Assembly: GCF_000969825.1 (NCBI RefSeq) | Contig: NZ_KQ033920.1 | Coordinates: 919,672-983,671 of the forward strand | Direction: 5' to 3' | Source of the DNA: Parabacteroides gordonii MS-1 = DSM 23371 | GTDB taxonomy: Bacteria > Bacteroidota > Bacteroidia > Bacteroidales > Tannerellaceae | DNA: 64,000 bases | Shown here: positions 25,972-34,047 of the stretch, piece after piece | Position numbering within the stretch: the first letter of the stretch is position 1 | Layout: the number at the start of each line of letters is the position of its first letter | The notes under the pieces: generated by a model | Database searches by the model: none | What the model was told of the DNA's origin: nothing | The model's input: the letters and a program-made list of their open reading frames with translations, nothing else | Position numbers and translations under genes: made by a program

Positions 25972-26790
25972 TTATTTACGGCATACAAAACGATAAAAAG
26001 GCATGATCATATATTTAATCTTCACCTTATAAGAGCGCAGGTAATCCTTTACACCTGCCTTTTCTCCACGTAGATAAGCATAGCCTCCCCAGCTTCCATT
26101 TTTATCAAACAAACGAATTATTTCGGGAAAAGGAGATTTCCATCTTTCCGGATAACAGTAAGCAGGAGTTAAACACTTTGGGGGATTATCCATAAAATAA
26201 CGATTGAGATGCGATTCATCGTGCCACAATGCTATCACTCCTTTTTTTTCGTCTTCCTGAATATTATTCAAAATCGTTTCCGACATTTTTAAGAAAGCTT
26301 CTGTTTTCCCTCCAATCAAAGCACCTGCATAATAAAAATCCCCTTCGCCTTCCGGTATATAAGCTGTCGACATAGGATTTCTATCATAACCAAATTCAAG
26401 ATTCGTTTCGTTATAACTCCAAGGAAACATACACCCGACCAATCCATTTGAAAAATCATCAGGAAGAAACTCTTTCCCTACCGGTACTCTGAACTGCATA
26501 TTCGCATTAAAAAAATAAAGATAATCAGTCTCTCTTTCCAGCTGTTTCTTTATTCTGAGGAACATATGAAAACGCATCAACGTATTCCGGGGCCATCCCA
26601 GATTTTCCTGATAAATACGATGAATATGCCCGTTCTCTTTCTCCCCATATACAGAAGGGGCATCCGTGAACACATAGTATTCACGGATGCAGGGATATCC
26701 CTGCATTAGATAGCGTTCGGCACTTTTATAAAACTTCTTCCAAAAAATCGAATATTTGCCTGTGCAGATATATAAAATCCCAATTCTCAT
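25972..26790 (-). CDS. GT6-family glycosyltransferase (histo-blood-group-like)
   Basis: 272 residues that align by motif with family GT6 (blood group A/B transferase, alpha-1,3-galactosyltransferase). Seen: [21 protein letters not shown], the [10 protein letters not shown] segment, Asn95-Ala-Asn97 in YFFNANMQF where the mammalian enzymes have [13 protein letters not shown], and [10 protein letters not shown] near the C-terminus. Bacterial GT6 enzymes are known to replace DXD by NXN and to be metal-independent. It would transfer Gal or GalNAc in an alpha-1,3 linkage. It lies between the DnaB and DnaG genes on the same strand. Confidence 0.9.
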   Translation of the reverse strand: MRIGILYICTGKYSIFWKKFYKSAERYLMQGYPCIREYYVFTDAPSVYGEKENGHIHRIYQENLGWPRNTLMRFHMFLRIKKQLERETDYLYFFNANMQFRVPVGKEFLPDDFSNGLVGCMFPWSYNETNLEFGYDRNPMSTAYIPEGEGDFYYAGALIGGKTEAFLKMSETILNNIQEDEKKGVIALWHDESHLNRYFMDNPPKCLTPAYCYPERWKSPFPEIIRLFDKNGSWGGYAYLRGEKAGVKDYLRSYKVKIKYMIMPFYRFVCRK

Positions 26791-26820
26791 ATAATTATAA
26801 ATTTAAAATCCACGTCTAAT

Positions 26821-28212
26821 CTAAATCACTCTCGGATCATAATCCATCAGGCAAGTCATTGCCGGATTATACCGAAACTTGGCAGCTCCCGTTGCCCCGT
26901 TGCGGTTCTTGGCGACTAACAGAAGGCCGACACCACGAAGGTCTTCCTTTGTCTTCGGATCATATGTTATATTGTATTTCTCGGCACGGTAAACGAAGAT
27001 CACCACATCCGCAACCTGTTCGATTGCACCGGAGTTGCGCAAATCGCTCAATACAGGGAAATGCAGCCCCTGTCGGCGGTCGACCTCACGGTTCAACTGT
27101 GCCAGCAGGATCACAGGGATCTCCATCTCCTCTGCCATCAGTTTCGTTTTGCGAGCAATACTGCCCAAGGCCAGATCAGTTGTTTCCTGTAACTGATTTT
27201 TCGATACGACGATATTGATCAGGTTCAGGTAATCGATGAACAAAGCACCCAGTTTCCCCTGCTTATTCAATACCTGCGCTTTGGCACGAATGTCGTCTAT
27301 CGTATCCGACCCGCAATATTCGAGCGTGATCGGCAAATGTTCCAGTTCCTGCTGCGCCTGCTCCAACCGGACACGGTCGGAAGCCAAAGTTCCTTTGAAG
27401 CGCAAACGGTCGGCATCGATCCCACTGATCATCGACAACAAACGGATCACATTCTGCTCCTTGCTCATCTCCACGCTAAAGAAAGCGACCGGTATGCCCT
27501 TCCTGGCCATACTGAGTGCCATCCACAAGGCCACAGCCGATTTCCCCATCGAAGGACGGCCGGCTATCACTGTCAGCTCCCCTTTATACAATCCGCCAGT
27601 CAGGGCATCCAGATCATACAGGCCGGAAAGGATACGGGTGATCTTACCCGCTTCACGGTCTGCCTGCTCTTGATAACTCTTCGCGAGCACCCGGGCGGCC
27701 ACTGATCCGGCCTCTTCCATCGAAGCCGAACGAGCCATTCCGTTACGCAACCGTCCGGCCAGATCCTCTACTCCCGTCAACAATTCCGGCAGGTCGGCGG
27801 AAGGCAGTTGCGCCTCCGTCTCTTTCTCCTTCAAACCGTTGACCAACTGGCGCAAAGTATAGCAGCGCAGCAGCTCATCGGCATGAATACGGATATGGCT
27901 GTCGGTACGCACATCCAGCAACATTTCCGTAAGGAATGACAAACCGTTCAACTGCATATAAAGGCTGCTATCCAGACGCAGCATCTCATTTTCTACTGTC
28001 AACATATCGACTCCGGTACCCGACTCTACTAACGACAGGATCGCACGGTAAACAAAACTGATCCGCGAGTCGCTGAACATGTCCGCTTTTAAACGGCCGA
28101 TCACATCGAATATGGCATCCGGACTGGTCAGTAAACCGGCTATCACAGCCTGTTCCATTGCCAGGTTGATGTTCGGGGTAATTTCCCGTCTTGACTTCTG
28201 TACTTCTTTCAT
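26821..28212 (-). CDS. DnaB-type replicative helicase embedded in the capsule operon
   Basis: 463 residues. The N-terminal helical domain (about 15-110: LAMEQAVIAGLLTSPDAI) is followed by the RecA-like motor, with Walker A VIAGRPSMGKSAVALWMA (about 217-234), Walker B LGALFIDYLNLI, the LAQLNREVDRR switch region, SGAIEQVADVVIFVYR, and the C-terminal KNRNGATGAAKFRY arginine-finger segment. All look intact. Its start overlaps the stop of the helix-turn-helix gene before it, so the two are translationally coupled. It is a second DnaB copy, distinct from whatever housekeeping copy the cell has. Confidence 0.93.
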   Translation of the reverse strand: MKEVQKSRREITPNINLAMEQAVIAGLLTSPDAIFDVIGRLKADMFSDSRISFVYRAILSLVESGTGVDMLTVENEMLRLDSSLYMQLNGLSFLTEMLLDVRTDSHIRIHADELLRCYTLRQLVNGLKEKETEAQLPSADLPELLTGVEDLAGRLRNGMARSASMEEAGSVAARVLAKSYQEQADREAGKITRILSGLYDLDALTGGLYKGELTVIAGRPSMGKSAVALWMALSMARKGIPVAFFSVEMSKEQNVIRLLSMISGIDADRLRFKGTLASDRVRLEQAQQELEHLPITLEYCGSDTIDDIRAKAQVLNKQGKLGALFIDYLNLINIVVSKNQLQETTDLALGSIARKTKLMAEEMEIPVILLAQLNREVDRRQGLHFPVLSDLRNSGAIEQVADVVIFVYRAEKYNITYDPKTKEDLRGVGLLLVAKNRNGATGAAKFRYNPAMTCLMDYDPRVI

Positions 28213-28706
28213 CAGTTTACCACTCCTTTCTGTCCGTTATTCAAGTTATAGAAATTCATCGCCTGGCTAAAGAAATCCACACCCGGGGCATCAACGGCAG
28301 GCTGAGTCGAGACAGGAGGCAGACCGGCATCGGATAAACCTGATGGCGGTTGATCGTAGTTAGTCAGGATTATCAGTTTGTAATTTACCAGATCTTTCAC
28401 CTGCAAAAAATACCCTGCCTCCAAACGCTTCAGGCAGCTCTTTACCGATTTGCGACACAAGCCTGTAAGAACTGCGATCTCCGAATAGGAAGTAATCCAT
28501 TCGCCTGCATGGCAGATATAAGAAAATTCATTCAGGCAAACCATCCCTTCACGAAAATAAGCAAAGGTTTGCACACAAAGCAGCACCTTTGCCAGGTGGC
28601 GCTGTTCCTGGTTACTGCCGAAAAAAGATTTCAGCACATTTCTTCCAACTCTCAGATAGCCGGTTTTACGATAATCCGGAGTCATGTGTTCATTACATTT
28701 CGTCAT
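28212..28706 (-). CDS. Helix-turn-helix protein preceding DnaB (possible replication initiator/loader)
   Basis: 164 residues from the ATG at 28706; the frame runs back to a GTG at 28754. The central part (about 45-125) looks like a winged helix: WITSYSEIAVLTGLCRKSVKSCLKRLEAGYFLQV, with the recognition helix at CRKSVKSCLKRL. A Pro-rich linker and a short acidic tail end follow. The layout (DNA-binding domain, linker, short tail, overlapping a dnaB gene) resembles small DnaD/initiator-type helicase loaders, but I do not recognise the family. Other options are a regulator of the module. Confidence 0.65.
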   Translation of the reverse strand: MTKCNEHMTPDYRKTGYLRVGRNVLKSFFGSNQEQRHLAKVLLCVQTFAYFREGMVCLNEFSYICHAGEWITSYSEIAVLTGLCRKSVKSCLKRLEAGYFLQVKDLVNYKLIILTNYDQPPSGLSDAGLPPVSTQPAVDAPGVDFFSQAMNFYNLNNGQKGVVN

Positions 28707-29022
28707 GATTTCTTCGTTTTTTGTTAATAGTTGAAGTGTCACAGGCAAAGTCACAGCAAAGTCACATCTGAAAGTTTCTGATATTCATCATACATAGATC
28801 GATTACGATTAGTAAGGATTACAGCCCCGGTTACAGCTCTCTTTAATATAGAATTAATATTATATATAATAAATACAAAGAAGGCCGATCAAAAAAAATT
28901 AGAGGATTCGCTTATCCATTCGCCTGATACAGGCAAATTTAATATAACCTCTCCTCAGGGCGGAGTACAGCCTTTTTGGAAGTTTTCAAAAAAAGCAGGC
29001 TCATTCCCAGCCCGTTAATAAT
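28707..29022. other. Intergenic stretch before the replication-gene cluster
   Basis: 316 bp with no convincing gene. It contains a very AT-rich, partly alternating tract at about 28844-28876 and an imperfect stem near 28968-29002 (AGCCTTTTTGG facing AAAAGCAGGCT) that could end the transcript of the 149-residue gene. The start of the helix-turn-helix gene and possibly a promoter for it lie here. The AT-rich tract next to DnaB/DnaG genes is a possible unwinding element, a weak suggestion only. Confidence 0.4.
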
Positions 29023-29472
29023 TTATTTTTCTATTTTCCCTGTATCTTTTAAATCCTTAAAATAATCAAAAAGAAACTCGTATTGAGGGAGAATATCATA
29101 AAACGAGCGTCGGCAAGTAGTACGCATTTTCCCAAAATCAAATGATAAATAGAGCGTATCAGCCAATCCCTGCAAAGAGCAATCGAACAGACCGATTTCA
29201 TACAGGGCAGACATGACGGCAAAAAAAAAGAACGGTTTTATCACTTTCTTCAGAGGTACCTGAAACTCGGCCTCTTCATAGCCATAGTAAGCAAGAATGG
29301 TTTTACGATAATACCTAAAAAATTGTTGTGAAAAAACTTGCCAGGATCCTTTGTTTATATCTTTCGATTCACAAAGAAAAGTAGCACATTGCATCACTGT
29401 TTCATTAACATCCGGTAATTTATCCATATTCTTTGAAAAAGAAGAAAACACAAGATGTTTTCCACCGGCCAT
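29023..29472 (-). CDS. Uncharacterised 149-residue protein
   Basis: Starts with ATG at 29472 and has no signal peptide. I do not recognise the family. The protein is rich in Phe, Tyr and Lys; the second half reads LADTLYLSFDFGKMRTTCRRSFYDILPQYEFLFDYF, split around a basic TTCRRS motif that could contact nucleic acid. It lies between the OmpA-like lipoprotein gene and the replication cluster, in the direction of the capsule operon. The DFGK-xx-TxxR pattern resembles the end of small proteins found on Bacteroidales mobile elements, but that is only an impression. Confidence 0.55.
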   Translation of the reverse strand: MAGGKHLVFSSFSKNMDKLPDVNETVMQCATFLCESKDINKGSWQVFSQQFFRYYRKTILAYYGYEEAEFQVPLKKVIKPFFFFAVMSALYEIGLFDCSLQGLADTLYLSFDFGKMRTTCRRSFYDILPQYEFLFDYFKDLKDTGKIEK

Positions 29473-29580
29473 CTTATAAAAAATTTTTTGTTGATTTTCT
29501 GTATCATAACTAATTTTCTCGATTAATGCCGGGAATGAACCTACTCACAAAAAAGTCGTATCTTTTGCTTTCAAAAGAAG

Positions 29581-29602
29581 GGACTTTTGATTTTAAAAGT
29601 CC
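29581..29602 (-). terminator. Palindrome between the OmpA-like gene and the 149-residue gene
   Basis: An 8-bp perfect stem GGACTTTT/AAAAGTCC with a 6-nt loop, 36 bp past the OmpA-like stop. It sits inside a larger near-palindrome from AAGGGACTTTTGA to TCAAAAGACCCTT (29578 to about 29627), so alternative hairpins can form. T content after the stem is modest, so this may be an attenuator rather than a full terminator. Confidence 0.5.
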
Positions 29603-29637
29603 TGTCTTAACATTTCAAAAGACCCTTATTTTTACTC

Positions 29638-30789
29638 TTATTCGATCATTTTCAAATTCTCGCGACTTAAACGAGGATTTTGTGCAGCATATTTACGAAA
29701 ATAAATAACAGCTTTCTCTTTATCATCTTCCATCAGGGCCAATACTCCGAGATTATTCCAGGCACGCTGATCGTTCTCCACCTGATTGAAAAAATAACGA
29801 GCAGACTCGGTATCGCCCTGCGACAAAGCAGAGGCTGCCGCATTCAGTTGAGCTACAGCACACGAAGGATAGGTATAAGCTGCTATTTCATATACTTCAC
29901 GATATTGATCCGTACCCGGACGATAGAAGGAAGCAGCATGGAAAAAATCTGTCAGAGATACTTTTTCCGGTTGACTATAAATCTGTTCTATTAACAGGGA
30001 ATTATTTACAGAAATGATCTGCGACTTCGTTTCTACAGCCAACTCCATACGACGCAAACGACTAAAGAAACTCTTTTCAATATCCTTATAAACAGCTCCG
30101 CTATCCATTGCACGGATTTGTTTACGGCGATTGTCGGGATCGTCGGTTAGCTGAAAGATTGTCAACACGCGGCTTGCATATTTCTTATCTGATTTTGAGA
30201 TTAGTTCTTTCAACCCGTCCCAGTCTTCCCCTACCCAATCGACCGTAATCAGGCCATTGTCAGGCAACTTAAATTGTTTCTGTAAATAGTTTTTAAACTG
30301 GATGGAACGGTTTCCTGCCAGACGTTCGTTCTCCTTCGTATTGCCATCGGGAGAAGCATAGCCGGTAATACGGATTTTTGTTACGCCACCATTACCAGAT
30401 TGCAAAAGAGGCTTCAGGTGTTCTTCCAGCTTTGCCAACTCTGCCCGATTATTGCCATATTTCGGATTAACCGACACCCCTCCTGCCGGGAAATCAACAA
30501 AGACAGAAATATGTTGAGAAAGCATCTTCGGAGCCAGTTCTTCATCCGGAGTGATATAATTGATCATCCGGTTGTAAACCGACTGAGCATCGATCTGTAA
30601 CAGCGGTATTTCAATCTTTCTTGTTGCCCCAGGAAGACTCTTTTCCTGCTGTTGCTCCGTTTCGGAGCTGATTTGCACAGAGCGTGCAGCAGCATAGACA
30701 TCTTCGGTTACTGATTGTTTTGGGGCAGTACAGGCCGGTAAAACTGCCAGCAAACCGATGCCGGCGATCCCTTCTAAAATTCTTTTCAT
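29638..30789 (-). CDS. OmpA-family lipoprotein with TPR-like C-terminus
   Basis: 383 residues. Lipobox LLAVLPACTAP gives an outer-membrane-anchored protein. The middle (about 95-195) is an OmpA-like peptidoglycan-associated fold with ISVFVDFPAGG, ITGYASPDGNTKENERLAGNRS and a following helix. The C-terminal third is helical with TPR-like repeats (ALSQGDTESARYFFNQVE, NNLGVLALMEDDKEKAVIYFRKYA). Such OmpA/TPR proteins occur in Bacteroidales fimbrial and surface loci. Its presence in the middle of a capsule operon, between a GT4 and a replication module, is unexpected. Exact role unknown. Confidence 0.75.
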   Translation of the reverse strand: MKRILEGIAGIGLLAVLPACTAPKQSVTEDVYAAARSVQISSETEQQQEKSLPGATRKIEIPLLQIDAQSVYNRMINYITPDEELAPKMLSQHISVFVDFPAGGVSVNPKYGNNRAELAKLEEHLKPLLQSGNGGVTKIRITGYASPDGNTKENERLAGNRSIQFKNYLQKQFKLPDNGLITVDWVGEDWDGLKELISKSDKKYASRVLTIFQLTDDPDNRRKQIRAMDSGAVYKDIEKSFFSRLRRMELAVETKSQIISVNNSLLIEQIYSQPEKVSLTDFFHAASFYRPGTDQYREVYEIAAYTYPSCAVAQLNAAASALSQGDTESARYFFNQVENDQRAWNNLGVLALMEDDKEKAVIYFRKYAAQNPRLSRENLKMIE

Positions 30790-30803
30790 GACTTATATTT
30801 ATT

Positions 30804-31985
30804 TTATAACGATTGAAACAATTCGATCCATTTATGTCCGATTTTATCAATATTGAATTGCTCTACGGATTGAACGGCAAAAGGTTGCATTCTATTTAAC
30901 AATGAAGAATCCGAAGCTAGTTTATATAATTTCTCCGCATATAAATCTATATCAAATGGAGCTACCAAACAGCCATTTATCCCATCTTTTATAATATCTG
31001 TAACTGCAGAATAGCTGGAAAAAACAATCGGAATACAACCATTCTGCATACCTTCTACAATCGACATAGAAAATCCTTCACTAGTCGATACTAACGATAT
31101 TATCTTAGCTTTAGAATAATATTCCAACGGAGATTGATAGCCGCAAAAAAACACATTTTTAAGTTCTAACTTCATTGCCAAATTCTCCAAACGAGCCCTA
31201 TCTGCTCCATCTCCCACTAACTCAACTCTCCAATCAGAAAGTTTATCCTGTATTTTATGCCAGGCTTGCAACAGACGGTCAACTCTTTTATCTGAATAAG
31301 AAAGTCGTCCAACAAATAATATTACGTTTTCTTTCTGTTCCATACTTCTTACCTTTACATTTGAAAATGTAAGTGGATTGGGGATCGGTTTTATTTTTTT
31401 AGAGTAGGAAACACCTAGTAATTCTTTTATTTCTTCGACATATTTTGGAGATAGCACAACGATAGCATCCGTATATCGATGCATGAAATTCAGATTCAAT
31501 CCTCTATGAATAAAATCTCGTTTTTTATATAAAGGCAAGAAAATATGTTTAACTAACATTTTAAAACTAAGGAATGGCTTACTCCAGGAATAGTCATAGC
31601 CAAATAATTCATTATAATATTTCATAGAAGAATCGATTGAATAATGAATAGAAGAAATGATCTTTACATTTGTGTTTAATATTTTATGATTACACAAATA
31701 TAATTCTCCATACCAGGCATCCTGATTTATCAATACATCTATTTCCAGTTCTTTCAGTAATTGATTCATGTATAATACATTTTCCTGAGAATCGCATTTA
31801 GTTGAATTAGGTAGGAAATAGGTTTTAATATCCGTATTATCACTAAATGTATCTTTTTTGTAACGAATTAAATAGTAAATAGTATAACCGGATAATTTTA
31901 AATAATGAGACACAAGATCTGTTACACGTTCCGTCCCTCCTTGCTCCGGACTTATCGGAGTAGTATTGTAAAATAAGATATTCAT
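30804..31985 (-). CDS. GT4-family glycosyltransferase, capsule locus 2
   Basis: 393 residues with GT4 features: MNILFYNTTPISPEQGGTER with the Gly-Gly donor loop, IPNPLTFSNV, NVILFVGRLSYSDKRVDRLLQAW, LVGDGADRARLE and the donor motif STSEGFSMSIVEGMQNGCIPIV with two Glu spaced eight apart. Base composition is visibly more AT-rich than that of the neighbouring capsule genes, which suggests separate acquisition. It lies between the DUF4248 gene and the OmpA-like gene, 14 bp from the latter. Confidence 0.88.
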   Translation of the reverse strand: MNILFYNTTPISPEQGGTERVTDLVSHYLKLSGYTIYYLIRYKKDTFSDNTDIKTYFLPNSTKCDSQENVLYMNQLLKELEIDVLINQDAWYGELYLCNHKILNTNVKIISSIHYSIDSSMKYYNELFGYDYSWSKPFLSFKMLVKHIFLPLYKKRDFIHRGLNLNFMHRYTDAIVVLSPKYVEEIKELLGVSYSKKIKPIPNPLTFSNVKVRSMEQKENVILFVGRLSYSDKRVDRLLQAWHKIQDKLSDWRVELVGDGADRARLENLAMKLELKNVFFCGYQSPLEYYSKAKIISLVSTSEGFSMSIVEGMQNGCIPIVFSSYSAVTDIIKDGINGCLVAPFDIDLYAEKLYKLASDSSLLNRMQPFAVQSVEQFNIDKIGHKWIELFQSL

Positions 31986-32041
31986 AATTTATACATTATA
32001 AAGTCCAAAGATACAGATCATATCTTCCTAATTTTCAACTT

Positions 32042-32284
32042 TTAAGGTTCTCCCAGAAAACAGACGATCTGTTGTACCTGTAACGGAGTGAACTTGCGTT
32101 GGCCTTTGAGCCAGCCGGATTTTGTAAGGGCAGCTGTCAATTGCGGATTATGATGGATCCAGCGTTTTAATGACTGGGCGGCAGAGCCCGGCTGCAAATC
32201 CGGATTATATAATAAGCCTAACTCTGTAAACCCATAACTCTTAATGGGAAATTTTTCTTCTCCCGAATAATCACTTACTTTCAT
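32042..32284 (-). CDS. DUF4248 small protein
   Basis: 80 residues matching the DUF4248 pattern: FPIKSYGFTELGLLYNPDLQPGSAAQSLKRWI, read in two parts around the PD turn, and the C-terminal RKFTPLQVQQIVCFLGEP. The family is common in Bacteroidales next to capsule loci, usually beside HU and primase/helicase-type genes, as here in the same operon. It looks like a compact helical, possibly DNA-binding protein; its function is not known. It starts 38 bp after the ABC flippase stop region. Confidence 0.82.
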   Translation of the reverse strand: MKVSDYSGEEKFPIKSYGFTELGLLYNPDLQPGSAAQSLKRWIHHNPQLTAALTKSGWLKGQRKFTPLQVQQIVCFLGEP

Positions 32285-32322
32285 GGTTACCTTTCTTTAT
32301 TGATTTATATGTTATGTCCATT

Positions 32323-34047
32323 TTAATTATTTAACCCCTGAATATCAACTATTTTACGGCAGATCGCTAATGATTCTGAGCGGTGGGAAATAACCAACAA
32401 AGTTAATCCGGGACATTCTTCCGACAGCCGGACGATCGCGCCATTAATGGCATGTTCGGTTGTTTCATCCAAGGAAGAGGTCGCTTCGTCGAACATCAGT
32501 ATTTCCGCCTGCTTATACAACGCACGCGCAATGCCGAGTCGTTGACGTTGTCCGCCTGAAAGCAGACACCCTCCCTCACCTATCGGAGTATCAAGCCCCT
32601 GAGGTAAGGTTTTAATGAAATGATCTAACGAGGCCAGACGGATTGCCTCTCTAGCCCGGTCTCTATCGATTTCCATTCCATCCACTCCCATCGCTATATT
32701 ATCCAACAAAGTACCTTCAATCATAAATAATTGTTGTGAGACATAGCCGATCTTACTTCTCCACGATTCCAACCGGTCTACCGATAAAGAAACTCCATCC
32801 ACATAGATGCCTCCTACCTCCGGTTGAAGAAATCCCAGTAACAAATGAAATAAGGTAGACTTTCCCGAACCTGACTCTCCACGAAAACCGATAAAATCGC
32901 CTTTTGGGATATCCAGGGATATGTTTTTTAAAATTTGCACCTTTTTATCGTAGGAGAACGAGAGGGTACGGATCGATATGACTTTCTGAAAATCCAAAGG
33001 TTGTTGCTCCAGTATATGTATTTCTCTTTGTTCCGCTTCCAGGTCACTCAATAATCCGGCTGTAAATGAATTGCCTTTCATCTGAAAGATGAATCCGGAA
33101 CTACGAACCAAACCGGGAAGGACACGGTAAACGGCTATTGCAAACAACCCTATTATCAACCCCAAAGAAGGCAATTCGAAGAACCGGGTAGCCAGGATCA
33201 GTACAACCAATGAACAGACAATCGCAATCTCCAAAGCTTTCTGCAAAGATCCATTCAGTAGTAAACGCCGCACATTGATCCGATTTTGCCTGATCATTAA
33301 ATCCTGAAAATTGTCAAAACTTTTAGGAAAAGAATGACTCATTTCCATATCTGTATAACCGACAAAGGTTTGTTGCAATAACTTTCCCTTTAAGGGTATT
33401 AGCCGGAATAGCATATTTCCGTAAAGTTCCATACGGGATCGTGAAAAACGATAGTATGCCAGAGTGATCGGAACAAAGGTTAATAGAACCAACAGAAATA
33501 TATAGACATTAAACAGTATCAAACCGGTCAGAATAGAAAGTATAACCACACATTCGCAGATCAGTTGGGCATATGGAACCAGATACCCTTGAACCAGATT
33601 ATCAGAGATACCATTTACTTTATTAATGAGTGTCAGACTATTATGCTGTTTGATATACAAAAAGCCTTTCCGGTAATAATAGTTATACAAATGCAGAGAT
33701 AAATAACTGGAGATAGTAAACAAACGTTTGTTCTGTATATATAGCAGCCAGGTGTAAGCTACTACCCGGACAACCGTAAACAACAGGATACAGACACAGA
33801 TAAAAAACACAAATGAAGAAAAATCTGTAAACTCCCCCCATTTATATAGCCCGGATAAATACTCATTCTTATCAATCGCATTTTCGTCCAGCACCAATAA
33901 TAAGATGGGAAGTAATACCCCGGTACCCAGCAGATCGAAAACAGACATCAAGAAAATAGTACCCCCTGTCATCCAGAGGTGCAATCTATACGTCCAGGGT
34001 AATAATTTATACAAACGGATTATAACTGATGGTATTACACGTATCAT
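32323..34047 (-). CDS. ABC-type polysaccharide flippase (PglK/MsbA-like), locus 2
   Basis: 574 residues: a six-helix exporter domain (about 25-320) fused to an ATPase. The nucleotide-binding domain shows Walker A RGESGSGKSTLFHLL (about 383-397), Q-loop IGYVSQQLF, signature LSGGQRQRLGIARAL, Walker B ILMFDEATSSLDE and the His switch in VISHRSE. With no MOP-type Wzx in either locus, this protein is the candidate flippase for the lipid-linked unit. It overlaps the Wzy-like gene by 4 bp. Its N-terminus is the guide for the truncated copy at 1-365. Confidence 0.92.
   Translation of the reverse strand: MIRVIPSVIIRLYKLLPWTYRLHLWMTGGTIFLMSVFDLLGTGVLLPILLLVLDENAIDKNEYLSGLYKWGEFTDFSSFVFFICVCILLFTVVRVVAYTWLLYIQNKRLFTISSYLSLHLYNYYYRKGFLYIKQHNSLTLINKVNGISDNLVQGYLVPYAQLICECVVILSILTGLILFNVYIFLLVLLTFVPITLAYYRFSRSRMELYGNMLFRLIPLKGKLLQQTFVGYTDMEMSHSFPKSFDNFQDLMIRQNRINVRRLLLNGSLQKALEIAIVCSLVVLILATRFFELPSLGLIIGLFAIAVYRVLPGLVRSSGFIFQMKGNSFTAGLLSDLEAEQREIHILEQQPLDFQKVISIRTLSFSYDKKVQILKNISLDIPKGDFIGFRGESGSGKSTLFHLLLGFLQPEVGGIYVDGVSLSVDRLESWRSKIGYVSQQLFMIEGTLLDNIAMGVDGMEIDRDRAREAIRLASLDHFIKTLPQGLDTPIGEGGCLLSGGQRQRLGIARALYKQAEILMFDEATSSLDETTEHAINGAIVRLSEECPGLTLLVISHRSESLAICRKIVDIQGLNN

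Noticed and set aside
24686-28212. DnaB and DnaG as the housekeeping replication genes of the chromosome
   Set aside because: They are interleaved with a GT6 gene and surrounded by capsule genes, and the primase is much shorter than housekeeping DnaG. Full genome data would be needed to exclude this entirely.
28844-28876. AT-rich tract as a replication origin
   Set aside because: No repeated initiator boxes flank it; AT-rich intergenic DNA is common in this genome, so it is only noted.
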